From positions 1-64,000 of the forward strand of contig PDOO01000032.1 of the NCBI GenBank assembly GCA_002742885.1: a DNA stretch of 64,000 nt, in the 5' to 3' direction. Numbering within the stretch: position 1 is the first letter of the stretch; each line of letters opens with the position of its first letter. Below the pieces are notes generated by a model. It worked only from the letters and a program-made list of their open reading frames with translations, ran no database searches and was not told the DNA's origin. Below are positions 1 through 7,287 of the stretch, piece after piece. This DNA comes from Candidatus Cloacimonadota bacterium. Lineage in GTDB: Bacteria > Cloacimonadota > Cloacimonadia > Cloacimonadales > GCA-2742885. A program made the translations under genes and the position numbers.

Positions 1-99
1 GATGACAAAGACGGCAAAGCTTGCGCCAGCGGTATTTACTATGTTCGCATGAATGCTGATAACTACAGCAAAACAAGCAAAATGCTTCTTATGAAGTAA
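1..99 (+). CDS. C-terminal end of a secreted protein with a FlgD-like sorting domain (5'-truncated)
   Basis: The frame is open from the window edge to a TAA at 97-99 and gives the last 32 residues of a larger protein. These contain a G-I-Y-Y-V-R strand and finish K-M-L-L-M-K. The same ending closes three other proteins here (3761-4108, 5893-7206, 24185-26686), where it forms the last strands of a FlgD-like Ig domain. In FCB-group bacteria such C-terminal domains are found on exported proteins and are thought to act in sorting or surface attachment. The passenger lies outside the window, so its function cannot be named. A strong terminator follows 32 bases downstream. Confidence 0.8.
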   Translation, partial: DDKDGKACASGIYYVRMNADNYSKTSKMLLMK

Positions 100-130
100 G
101 GTGATTTAAATTAAATCGTCAAAATGAACT

Positions 131-165
131 TACCCCTCTTCTGTTTTAGGAGAGGGGTATTTTTA
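131..165 (+). terminator. Intrinsic terminator after the upstream secreted-protein gene
   Basis: A perfect 9-bp stem (131-139 with 151-159, core CCCCTCT/AGAGGGG) closes an 11-base loop and is followed by a T-rich tract. It separates the truncated gene from the rpmH cluster. Confidence 0.85.
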
Positions 166-322
166 TATTGCCGTAATCTTTAATTATAATAGAGAAAGAG
201 TCTTTAAATATGGACTTGACATGTATTCTCTTATTTTTTTTTTTACACTGATTGAATCATGTAATTGTTTGATAAAAGAAGATTTTTTATAAAAATTATA
301 TAATTAAATAAAAGGAGCCGAA

Positions 323-457
323 ATGAAACGTACATATCAACCTCATAACAGAAAACGCAGAAATAAGCATGGCTTCCGTGCCAGAATGTCCACTAAAGGC
401 GGACGCAAAGTTCTTGCAAGAAGAAGAGCAAAAGGTCGTAAAAGACTTACTGTATAA
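323..457 (+). CDS. rpmH: 50S ribosomal protein bL34
   Basis: This 44-residue, very basic protein starts M-K-R-T-Y-Q-P and has the family's R[12 protein letters not shown] core and K-G-R-K-R-L-T-V tail, so it is complete. An AAGGAG Shine-Dalgarno sequence lies 7 bases before the ATG. It is a structural protein of the large ribosomal subunit. It is the first gene of the conserved rpmH-rnpA-yidD-yidC-khpB cluster. A TATAAT hexamer at 299-304 could be the -10 box of its promoter, but no good -35 lies at the right distance. The usual divergent dnaA is absent upstream, so the cluster does not sit at a canonical oriC arrangement here. Confidence 0.97.
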   Translation: MKRTYQPHNRKRRNKHGFRARMSTKGGRKVLARRRAKGRKRLTV

Positions 458-494
458 TATATAAGGATTGGAATAGATTTGATATTTATTTCTT

Positions 495-839
495 ATGAAA
501 AAATATAACAGGATTAAGAAAACATCTGAATATGCCGAACTCTATTCCAATCATTTTTCATTTAAAGGAAGATATTTCATCCTGCTGGGGCAAAATAATT
601 ATCCCGATACCTTAACTGTAGGCATTGTAACCAGTAAAAAAGTAGGAAAGGCTGTTGTTCGTAATCGTAAAAGACGACAAGTTCGAGCTTTTCTTCTTGA
701 AAATCCTCATTTATGGTTATTGAATAAAAGAGTTGTTATAATTGCCCGAAAAACAGGTGTTACGGCAAACTGGAGTCAACTAAAAAAAGATTTAGGCGAA
801 CTTTTTCAAAGATTGAATAGATTTAAGGAAAAATCGTAA
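495..839 (+). CDS. rnpA: Ribonuclease P protein component
   Basis: The 114-residue basic protein assists the RNase P RNA in removing 5' leaders from pre-tRNAs. The RNR signature ([10 protein letters not shown], residues 52-61) is intact, preceded by the conserved strand with T-S-K-K-V-G. The length is typical. The ATG at 495 is the only sensible start because an in-frame stop lies 15 bases upstream; its ribosome-binding site is weak, so it may depend on read-through from rpmH 37 bases upstream. Its TAA overlaps the ATG of yidD (TAATG), indicating translational coupling. Confidence 0.95.
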   Translation: MKKYNRIKKTSEYAELYSNHFSFKGRYFILLGQNNYPDTLTVGIVTSKKVGKAVVRNRKRRQVRAFLLENPHLWLLNKRVVIIARKTGVTANWSQLKKDLGELFQRLNRFKEKS

Positions 840-1048
840 TGAATTCAATCATTATTTTCACGATAAGAATTTATCAAAAATTTATTTCTCCCGTCTTGCC
901 TCCCTCGTGCAGATTTACACCTACTTGCAGTAATTACGCAATCATGTCTTTTAAAAAACATTCTTTTTTTAAAGCGTTGTTTCTGTCAGTTAAAAGAATA
1001 TTAAAATGTCATCCGTTTCATCCGGGAGGACATGATCCCGTCCCTTAA
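839..1048 (+). CDS. yidD: Membrane protein insertion efficiency factor YidD
   Basis: This 69-residue protein has the YidD/Hlp hallmarks: an amphipathic N-terminal helix ([10 protein letters not shown]), the R-F-x-P-T-C-S-x-Y-A core with conserved cysteines, and the C-H-P-F-H-P-G-G-x-D-P-V-P tail. It is known to aid YidC-dependent insertion of inner-membrane proteins. Its position between rnpA (1-base overlap) and yidC (14-base gap) is the conserved bacterial arrangement. Function is inferred from the family. Confidence 0.93.
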   Translation: MNSIIIFTIRIYQKFISPVLPPSCRFTPTCSNYAIMSFKKHSFFKALFLSVKRILKCHPFHPGGHDPVP

Positions 1049-1062
1049 TTATCGGAGGAAAT

Positions 1063-2673
1063 TTGGAAAAGAAAACACTTTTGGCAATGGGTCTTATCCT
1101 GATTGTCTTTTTTCTCAGCAACGAATATATTTGGAAAGTTAAACAACAAAATTCAACAGGTATTGATTCTTTAAACTCAGTTAAAAATGAAATGCCTTTG
1201 GATAATAAAATTTCTGAAAAAGTATCAGCTGATAACAAAATATCTGATAGTAATGTAAGAGAGGACGATAATATCCTCTTGGAAAATGACGTTCTTCAAT
1301 TGGTCTTATCCAATAAAGGCGGTAATCTAAAGAAAATTATTCTGAAAGAATTCTTTTTGTCGGATAAAACTACAGAGATAAATCTTATCCCTGAAAACAA
1401 AGAACTTGCAAGTATTTATTTAATGTCGGATGACGGTAAGGAAAATCTTGATAATGTCATTTTTAAACACGATTTTAATTCCGATGAAAACAGCATAACT
1501 TTTTATGTAGAAAACTCCGAGAAAGAAATTCTTTTAAGCAAAAAATATACTTTGGGATCTGATTATGCCGTTGATTTTAATTTTATAAATAACGGTTACG
1601 CTGTTGTTAATAATTATAAAATAGGATTTAACGGCGGAATTTCCGATACGGAAGAATACTTAATTAAAAAACCTAAATTGAAGCAACGAGATTATAAAAT
1701 AATATACGAAAAAGAGAATTCGGTAGACTTTTTCAGGTTGCAGAAACTTAAAGAAATGCAAAGCGTGAACGGTATGATTGATTGGGTTGCAATTCGCTCA
1801 AAGTACTTTACTGCGGTTTTTCTTTCTTCCAAAGAAACGGATACTTATAAAATGTCAGCTTTCAGAATTAACAACAGTCCGGCATTTTCCGTCTCCGTAA
1901 AACCGACGAGCAACAGAACTCATTTCAACGATTCGTTTAAAATGTATTTCGGACCTGTTATTGATTCTCAATTAAAACAAGTTGATCCCGGTTTGGAAAG
2001 TATTGTTGAAAGGGGAAAATGGCTGGGAGGCATAAGTAAATTATTTTTATCTTACGTAAATATATTGCATAAGTTTATTCCTAATTGGGGAGTTTGTCTT
2101 ATCATATTTGCTCTTACGTTAAAAATAATATTATATCCTCTTACCCATAAAAGCTTTGAAGCTGCTCAGAAAATGCAGAAAATTCAACCGCAGTTAAAAG
2201 AGCTTCAGAAAAAGCATAAAGGCGATCCCAAACAATTACAAATTGAGAGTCAGAAACTTTACAAAGAACACGGGGTAAATCCTTTGGGCGGATGTTTGCC
2301 TATGCTTCTTCAAATGCCCGTATTTTTTGCATTGTACCCGGTTTTGAGATTTTCCATTGATCTCAGACAAGCAGGTTTTATGCTTTGGATAAAAGATTTA
2401 TCGGAACCTGATCCTTATTTGGTGTTACCGATTTTAATGGGGGTGTTTATGTTTATTCAGCAACAGCTTATGTCTAAGACACAGCAAGAAACAGCTGATA
2501 TGGATGACACCCAACTGGCTCAAATAAAGAGCCAAAAAATGATGGGATATATAATGCCCGTCATGATGTTCTTCATTTTCAAATCATTTCCGTCAGGTTT
2601 AGTCCTCTATTGGACGGTATTCAACGTATTCAGTATTATCCAACAATACTATGTGCAAAAAAAATTAAGCTAA
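1063..2673 (+). CDS. yidC: Membrane protein insertase YidC
   Basis: YidC inserts and folds inner-membrane proteins, alone or with SecYEG. The 536-residue protein starts at a TTG preceded by a strong GGAGGA. It has an N-terminal TM helix (about residues 5-22), a long periplasmic beta-rich domain (about 60-320) typical of Gram-negative YidC, and a five-TM catalytic domain (about 325-530). The K-I-I-L-Y-P-L-T segment carries a Lys where E. coli has the essential groove Arg, so the positive charge is kept. The cytoplasmic coiled hairpin (K-M-Q-K-I-Q-P-Q-L-K-E-L) and the P-V-F-F-A-L-Y motif are present. It is part of the rpmH operon and is followed after 14 bases by khpB. Confidence 0.96.
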   Translation: MEKKTLLAMGLILIVFFLSNEYIWKVKQQNSTGIDSLNSVKNEMPLDNKISEKVSADNKISDSNVREDDNILLENDVLQLVLSNKGGNLKKIILKEFFLSDKTTEINLIPENKELASIYLMSDDGKENLDNVIFKHDFNSDENSITFYVENSEKEILLSKKYTLGSDYAVDFNFINNGYAVVNNYKIGFNGGISDTEEYLIKKPKLKQRDYKIIYEKENSVDFFRLQKLKEMQSVNGMIDWVAIRSKYFTAVFLSSKETDTYKMSAFRINNSPAFSVSVKPTSNRTHFNDSFKMYFGPVIDSQLKQVDPGLESIVERGKWLGGISKLFLSYVNILHKFIPNWGVCLIIFALTLKIILYPLTHKSFEAAQKMQKIQPQLKELQKKHKGDPKQLQIESQKLYKEHGVNPLGGCLPMLLQMPVFFALYPVLRFSIDLRQAGFMLWIKDLSEPDPYLVLPILMGVFMFIQQQLMSKTQQETADMDDTQLAQIKSQKMMGYIMPVMMFFIFKSFPSGLVLYWTVFNVFSIIQQYYVQKKLS

Positions 2674-2687
2674 ATTAAGGATTTGAT

Positions 2688-3422
2688 ATGAAAACTATTG
2701 AAAGGAAAGGGAAAAGCGAATTTGCGGTGGTAACCGATTTTGCCAAAGAATTTGATATTCCCCGCACAAAATTAAAATATGAAGTGATTGATCAGGGATC
2801 GAAAGGTTTTTTTAATCTTTTCGGTGCCAAACCCGTAAGAATCAAATTTTTCTTGGAGGATAATTTTCAGGGCTTAAAATCATTTGTTTCCGAATTATTG
2901 GGAAAAATGAAAATTGAAACTGAATTAATCCAAATTAAAAATGAGAAAGACGGTATAAAAGTGATTATCACTGCTCCTGAGTTCAAAGGTTTTTTGATTG
3001 GAAAAGACGGCAAGATGCTTGACAGTATTCAGCACCTGCTTAACCGCTACATGAAAAAACATGATGAACAGTCGCCGACCGTAAATCTTGATGTAGATAA
3101 CTACAGACAGAAAAAAGTTGAAAAGTTGCTTTCCAGAGTAAGTTATATTTCTGACAGAGTCAGAAGCAGCGGGAAAAGTTTTACGATGGATCCGTTAATT
3201 GCGCAAGATCGTAAACTTATTCATCAATTTATTGAGCAACAACAGGACTTAAGGACATTAACTGTCGGAAAGGGAGCCAAGAAAAGAATCGTTATAATGA
3301 AAGATCAACCGAATCATTCTGGAAGGGAAAGAACTAATTTCAGCGATAACAGATCTTATTATCGGCAAAAGAAAACAGCCGGACGAGGTAACAAAAAAAT
3401 TCATCAAAATGAAAAAGAGTAG
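2688..3422 (+). CDS. khpB: RNA-binding protein KhpB/Jag (Jag-N, KH, R3H)
   Basis: Three domains are visible: a Jag-N module (residues 1-55, with the K-G-F-F-N-L-F-G loop), a KH domain (about 90-150, with the G-F-L-I-G-K-D-G-K loop), and an R3H domain (about 155-205, with R-K-L-I-H-Q-F, the R-x3-H motif). The last 35 residues are a basic, disordered tail. KhpB proteins bind RNA, usually with KhpA, and link translation or sRNA control to cell growth. The location directly after yidC is the classical SpoIIIJ-Jag arrangement. The usual next gene, mnmE, is missing; a 338-base gap follows instead. Confidence 0.92.
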   Translation: MKTIERKGKSEFAVVTDFAKEFDIPRTKLKYEVIDQGSKGFFNLFGAKPVRIKFFLEDNFQGLKSFVSELLGKMKIETELIQIKNEKDGIKVIITAPEFKGFLIGKDGKMLDSIQHLLNRYMKKHDEQSPTVNLDVDNYRQKKVEKLLSRVSYISDRVRSSGKSFTMDPLIAQDRKLIHQFIEQQQDLRTLTVGKGAKKRIVIMKDQPNHSGRERTNFSDNRSYYRQKKTAGRGNKKIHQNEKE

Positions 3423-3730
3423 AACTTTAAATACCGATTCATTACTTTTTTGTGTTGGTATTAACTTAAAATTCTCAGGAAATTGCTGAAATTCATTTTA
3501 TTGACTGAAAAATAAACCTGAGTAAAGATATGAAACTCAGATGAGATAATGTTCTGTGAATGATAGAAAAACAAATTCGAGGTTAATTTTTTATTGTTTA
3601 AGAGCGGTCTTAAGAGAGAATTAAGTTATATGTTTTACTTGTATTGATAAACCGACGGATTTATGAAAACTTTTAAATAACGTCGAAATTATGATTTTGA
3701 TAATTATGAAGAACAAGGTTATAATCTTTT
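3423..3730. other. Non-coding gap after khpB
   Basis: No ORF with a credible start is visible here. A weak AATACC/GGTATT inverted repeat lies just after khpB (about 3430-3462), and CTCAGG/CCTGAG arms lie near 3474 and 3518, but neither is followed by a T-run. No DnaA-box cluster or recognisable riboswitch was found. Confidence 0.5.
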
Positions 3731-3767
3731 AAAAAAAAAGAGCGGAATTTCCGCTCTTTTTTACTTC
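3731..3767. terminator. Bidirectional intrinsic terminator
   Basis: The AGCGG/CCGCT stem is extended by A-T pairs and flanked by an A9 run on the left and a T6 run on the right. It can end transcripts from both sides: the small FlgD-domain gene on the minus strand and any khpB read-through on the plus strand. Confidence 0.82.
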
Positions 3768-4108
3768 AAAATAACTACTTTAGTTAAATGAGTCATTCTT
3801 TCTGAGACAACAAATTGTACACTGTATTTACCGGCAGGCAAAATATTTCCTTGGTCATCTTTACAATCCCAGTCAAACGTATAAACTCCCGGTTGAGATT
3901 TATTTCTGCTGAAAGTCCGAACTGTTTCTCCGTTTGTATTTAAAATAATTAATCTTATTTCTGAATACTCTGTTGAAGTTACGGTTATTTTTACAAAATC
4001 TTCAGCAATATACGGGAAAATATCTAAGGAATTTGTTTTTTCCGAAAAAACAGAAAAAAGACTTCCTGTAATGGCTAAGACGATCAAAAGAATGAGATAT
4101 CTTTTCAT
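3761..4108 (-). CDS. Small exported protein that is essentially one FlgD-like Ig/sorting domain
   Basis: The 115-residue product has a signal peptide (residues 1-20). The rest is a single FlgD-like Ig module: the I-R-L-I-I-L-N-T-N-G-E-T-V-R strand, a W-D-C-K-D-D-Q-G turn, the L-P-A-G-K-Y-S strand and a V-V-I-L-K end. In other proteins of this window the same module is a C-terminal tag on a large passenger; here there is no passenger. It stands alone with its own terminator and a GGAGG-type ribosome site (TGGAGGAA) before the ATG. It could be a secretion accessory, a decoy, or a remnant of a larger gene. The intact signal peptide and reading frame argue against simple decay. Confidence 0.75.
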   Translation of the reverse strand: MKRYLILLIVLAITGSLFSVFSEKTNSLDIFPYIAEDFVKITVTSTEYSEIRLIILNTNGETVRTFSRNKSQPGVYTFDWDCKDDQGNILPAGKYSVQFVVSERMTHLTKVVILK

Positions 4109-4317
4109 TTTTCCTCCATAAATATTCTTTAATATTTATTTATGCCTGAATTGTTCCAAAAGTTATGTATTAAGTAAAAAAAATATTTAAGAAGTAAAAA
4201 TATTCGTAATATTGATATTATCAGGTAAAAGTAAGTTCTGATATTCTGAATTTATGAAGTTATACTTATTATTGTTTGCCTTTTGTCTTTTATGAAGACA
4301 TATTTAAGAGAAAAATT

Positions 4318-5184
4318 TTAATATGCTTTCATATTATCTATCAATCTTGTCGAACCTATTTTAACAGCCAATAAAATCCTTGTAGATTTATTGACAACGG
4401 TAACGTTTTGTAAGTTTATATTGTTTACAAATTCTATGTAATCAATTTTACCTTTGTTTTGGAAAATTATTTTTTCCATTTCAGGAATAATAAGTTTTGT
4501 TTTTATTATTCCTTTACCTATCAAATCTTTTGCTTTTAACAGAGATTTATAAAGACATAAAGCATTTATGCGTTCTTCCTCAGACAAATAGGAGTTGCGA
4601 GAACTCATTGCCAAACCGTCTTTTTCCCTGATAACAGGACATGATTTAACATTTACGTCTAAATTCAAATCTTCGGTCATTCTCCTTATGACGGCAATTT
4701 GTTGAAAATCTTTGTCTCCCATATACATATTATCAGGTTTAACAATATTTATTAATTTATTTACAATTGTCGTTACGCCTCTGAAATGTCCCGGTCTGGA
4801 AGTGCCGCAAAGATGTTCGGTCAAATGCTCTACATTGACAAATGTAGAAAAATTTTCAGGATACATTTCAGCGGAAGTCGGTAAAAATACATAATCTGTT
4901 TCATATTCCGACAAAAGTTCTATGTCTTTTTCTATATTTGAAGGATAAGAATCAAAGTCTTCATTTTCGCCGAATTGAGTCGGATTAACGTAGATACTGA
5001 CTGCAACTGCAGAGTTTTCTCTGCGAGCCGCTTCAACCAATGATAAATGACCTTGGTGCAAATATCCCATGGTCGGCACGAATCCGAGACTTTGAGTATT
5101 GCCGATTTTTTTTCTTATTGCTTTGAACTCGGCAATTGTCTTTATTATTTGAGGTTTAGTAAACTTCTTTAACTTTGTTTTCAT
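4318..5184 (-). CDS. panC: Pantothenate synthetase
   Basis: PanC joins pantoate and beta-alanine using ATP to make pantothenate, the coenzyme A precursor, in the cytoplasm. The 288-residue protein has the nucleotidylyltransferase motifs F-V-P-T-M-G-Y-L-H-Q-G-H near the N terminus, V-S-I-Y-V-N-P-T-Q-F, the P-x-H-F-R-G-V segment, G-D-K-D-F-Q-Q and the M-S-S-R-N-S-Y-L loop. The ATG at 5184 is preferred over an in-frame TTG at 5190; either overlaps the end of panD by about 30 bases, indicating coupled translation. Together panD and panC make the beta-alanine branch. panB and panE are not in the window. Confidence 0.96.
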   Translation of the reverse strand: MKTKLKKFTKPQIIKTIAEFKAIRKKIGNTQSLGFVPTMGYLHQGHLSLVEAARRENSAVAVSIYVNPTQFGENEDFDSYPSNIEKDIELLSEYETDYVFLPTSAEMYPENFSTFVNVEHLTEHLCGTSRPGHFRGVTTIVNKLINIVKPDNMYMGDKDFQQIAVIRRMTEDLNLDVNVKSCPVIREKDGLAMSSRNSYLSEEERINALCLYKSLLKAKDLIGKGIIKTKLIIPEMEKIIFQNKGKIDYIEFVNNINLQNVTVVNKSTRILLAVKIGSTRLIDNMKAY

Positions 5185-5512
5185 TGTCAACCGTAATTAC
5201 AACCGGATTATGATTTTCGGCTTCTTCCAAAGGCATATAACCGTAGTTAACCACTATTACTCTGTCTCCTTTATGAACCAAACGAGCGGCTGCGCCGTTA
5301 ATGCCGATGATTCCTGAACCGCTTTTGCCCTCAATAACATAAGTTTCAAAACGATTTCCGTTATCGCAATCAAAAATTTCTACTTTTTCGTTAGGTTTTA
5401 TGCCGGTTTTATCCAGAAGATCTTTATCTATGGTTATGCTTCCCACATAGTTTAAATCTGTTTGTGTTATTACAGCTCTGTGTATTTTAGATAAAAGCAT
5501 TGTTCTAAGCAT
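5156..5512 (-). CDS. panD: Aspartate 1-decarboxylase (pyruvoyl enzyme precursor)
   Basis: PanD decarboxylates L-aspartate to beta-alanine for pantothenate synthesis. The 118-residue proenzyme has the self-cleavage pair Gly24-Ser25 (Y-V-G-S), where Ser25 becomes the pyruvoyl group. It also carries the conserved K-I-H-R near the N terminus, N-x-x-R-F-x-T-Y, and the I-N-G-A-A-A-R-L segment. It is first in a two-gene operon with panC. A tRNA-Pro gene lies about 115 bases upstream on the same strand and might share a transcript. Confidence 0.97.
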   Translation of the reverse strand: MLRTMLLSKIHRAVITQTDLNYVGSITIDKDLLDKTGIKPNEKVEIFDCDNGNRFETYVIEGKSGSGIIGINGAAARLVHKGDRVIVVNYGYMPLEEAENHNPVVITVDNENKVKEVY

Positions 5513-5626
5513 GATTTATACTCCTTAATGGATCAAATTTCAGACAAAAAATTTTGTTTATTCAAAGATGTAAAGTATAATTTAAATGTTCCATGATAAT
5601 ATTGAATTTAAGGGCAGATAAAAAAA

Positions 5627-5704
5627 TGGTCGGGATGACAGGATTCGAACCTGCGACCTCACGAACCCCATTCGTGAACGCTAGCCGGACTGCGCTACAT
5701 CCCG
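5627..5704 (-). tRNA. tRNA-Pro (anticodon GGG)
   Basis: Read on the minus strand, the gene has a 7-bp acceptor (CGGGATG/CATCCCG), the D-arm G-C-G-C-A-G, a 5-bp anticodon stem CACGA/TCGTG around the loop ATGGGGT, a T-loop G-T-T-C-G-A-A-T and an encoded CCA. The anticodon GGG reads CCC and CCU proline codons. Confidence 0.95.
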
Positions 5705-5892
5705 ATGAGCCAATATTTAAATGAACTGTTTTTATGACAAGAAGAATTAATAAAAAAATAAAAAAACAGTGATATGAATATATCTAACATAAATTGTAAC
5801 TTTAACTTGACGAAAATATGCCATTGGTTTTATTCAAAAAAAATATAAGATATATCATATTTAAAAGCAATAAAGAAGGGAGGATTTTTATC

Positions 5893-7206
5893 ATGAATAA
5901 GAGAATTTTAATTTATTTAATGCTTATTTTCACCTGTCTGGGAGCAGTTCATAATTTTACGGTTAACGGACAGGAATCAATCACGGTCGCAGCTGGAGAC
6001 TCGATTAATATTTATTTTGAATTTGAAGAAGAAGGGGCAACTGCAACCGTAAATATAGAACCGGCAGCAGGGGGATTTGATTTACCGGAAATACCTATTC
6101 CCGAATTAACCGTAACAGACGGTATTTTTCCTGATGCAATCGGAGCAGACGGTATTTTTGAATATTCTTTGAGAAATTTTGTCAGCTTGCCTGAAATAGT
6201 CTCTCTTGTTATTACTTTGGAAGATAACGGGGTGTCAGATGAAGTTGAAATAGGTTTTGAACAGCTTGAATCGGATTTTTCTGTATCAGGCAGAGTTGAC
6301 AGAGAAAGCGCAATAGACATGCCTGTTTTTCCGGCTTTGATTTATACTTTTTACAACTCTGTTCCGGAAGACATAATATCTGTCTTGGATGAGCCGAACA
6401 TTGACGGGTTGTTGGAATATTTTTCATCTGATCACTTTATTGTCAGTGATGTTAACGGTTTTTGGGGAGATTACCAGCTTTTTGTTCCTGATGATATTGA
6501 AAACGTTCCTTGCGTAACCGGAGTTTTAAGCAGTTATACGGGTTCAGAAGAATATGTTCAGCCCGGTTTATCTTTTAATGAAATAAACGGACATGAAGAA
6601 GACGTTAATTTTTATTATGCTTTTCCTGATGCGATATTTAGCGGACAAATTGTGAACGGCAACGGAGAAACTGTCAGTCAAGCAGCAGTAACTTTATCAA
6701 AATCCGATGACCTTACCGAAACAATTTTCGATATTGCCGATTCTCTGGGAAATTTCAGTTTTGCCGTTATGAACGGTGATTATTGGCTTAACGTTGCCGC
6801 CCCGGGATACAGCATTTATCAGCAGGAATTAACAGTTGACGGAGAAGACATAAATCTTGAAATTCAGTTGGAAGATTTAGTCGGTATCGAAGATAATGCC
6901 GTTGTTGCCGATAACGGTTACTTAAAGATTTATCCTAACCCGTTTAATTTGTCGATAAATTCTCGCTCAAGCGAAGTCTCGATTCTTTTCGATCTTCCTG
7001 TTGCAGGAAACTCGAACTTGGAAGTTTTTAACGTGAAAGGGCAAAAAGTTCATGAAAAAACGGTTAAGGCTTTAAAAAATGAGAAGAATATCGTAAAATG
7101 GGATGTTTTAAATGAAAGTTATAATGCTGTAAGCAACGGAGTTTATTTTATAAAATTACGCTCCGGTAAAGTTACCAAAACAGGTAAAATGCTTATTTTG
7201 AAATAG
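5893..7206 (+). CDS. Secreted protein with carboxypeptidase-regulatory-like and FlgD-like C-terminal domains
   Basis: The 437-residue protein starts at the ATG at 5893, chosen because GGGAGG lies just upstream and a signal peptide (residues 1-26) begins there; a longer upstream reading is unsupported. Residues about 27-250 form acidic beta-rich domains with no motif recognised. Residues about 255-345 look like a carboxypeptidase-regulatory-like beta sandwich (F-S-G-Q-I-V-N-G-N-G-E-T-V, then G-N-F-S-F and G-D-Y-W-L-N-V-A-A-P-G-Y). The last about 85 residues are a FlgD-like Ig domain ending T-G-K-M-L-I-L-K. No catalytic residues are evident, so it is probably an exported adhesive or structural protein. 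It is a single gene with its own terminator. Confidence 0.85.
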   Translation: MNKRILIYLMLIFTCLGAVHNFTVNGQESITVAAGDSINIYFEFEEEGATATVNIEPAAGGFDLPEIPIPELTVTDGIFPDAIGADGIFEYSLRNFVSLPEIVSLVITLEDNGVSDEVEIGFEQLESDFSVSGRVDRESAIDMPVFPALIYTFYNSVPEDIISVLDEPNIDGLLEYFSSDHFIVSDVNGFWGDYQLFVPDDIENVPCVTGVLSSYTGSEEYVQPGLSFNEINGHEEDVNFYYAFPDAIFSGQIVNGNGETVSQAAVTLSKSDDLTETIFDIADSLGNFSFAVMNGDYWLNVAAPGYSIYQQELTVDGEDINLEIQLEDLVGIEDNAVVADNGYLKIYPNPFNLSINSRSSEVSILFDLPVAGNSNLEVFNVKGQKVHEKTVKALKNEKNIVKWDVLNESYNAVSNGVYFIKLRSGKVTKTGKMLILK

Positions 7207-7217
7207 ATTTAAATTCA

Positions 7218-7247
7218 AAAAGGTCGGGGAAACCGACCTTTTTTTAT
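7218..7247. terminator. Bidirectional terminator between convergent genes
   Basis: An AAGGTCGG/CCGACCTT stem with a short GGAAA loop is flanked by A5 on the left and T7 on the right. It serves the plus-strand secreted protein gene and the minus-strand M16 peptidase operon. Confidence 0.88.
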
Positions 7248-7287
7248 TCACAGAGCATTGCTTTTTAGGATATATTGAACAATTTTT

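Noticed and set aside
216-249. TTGACA at 216-221 as -35 box of rpmH
   Set aside because: No -10 hexamer is found at 16-18 bases; the next candidate is 22 bases away.
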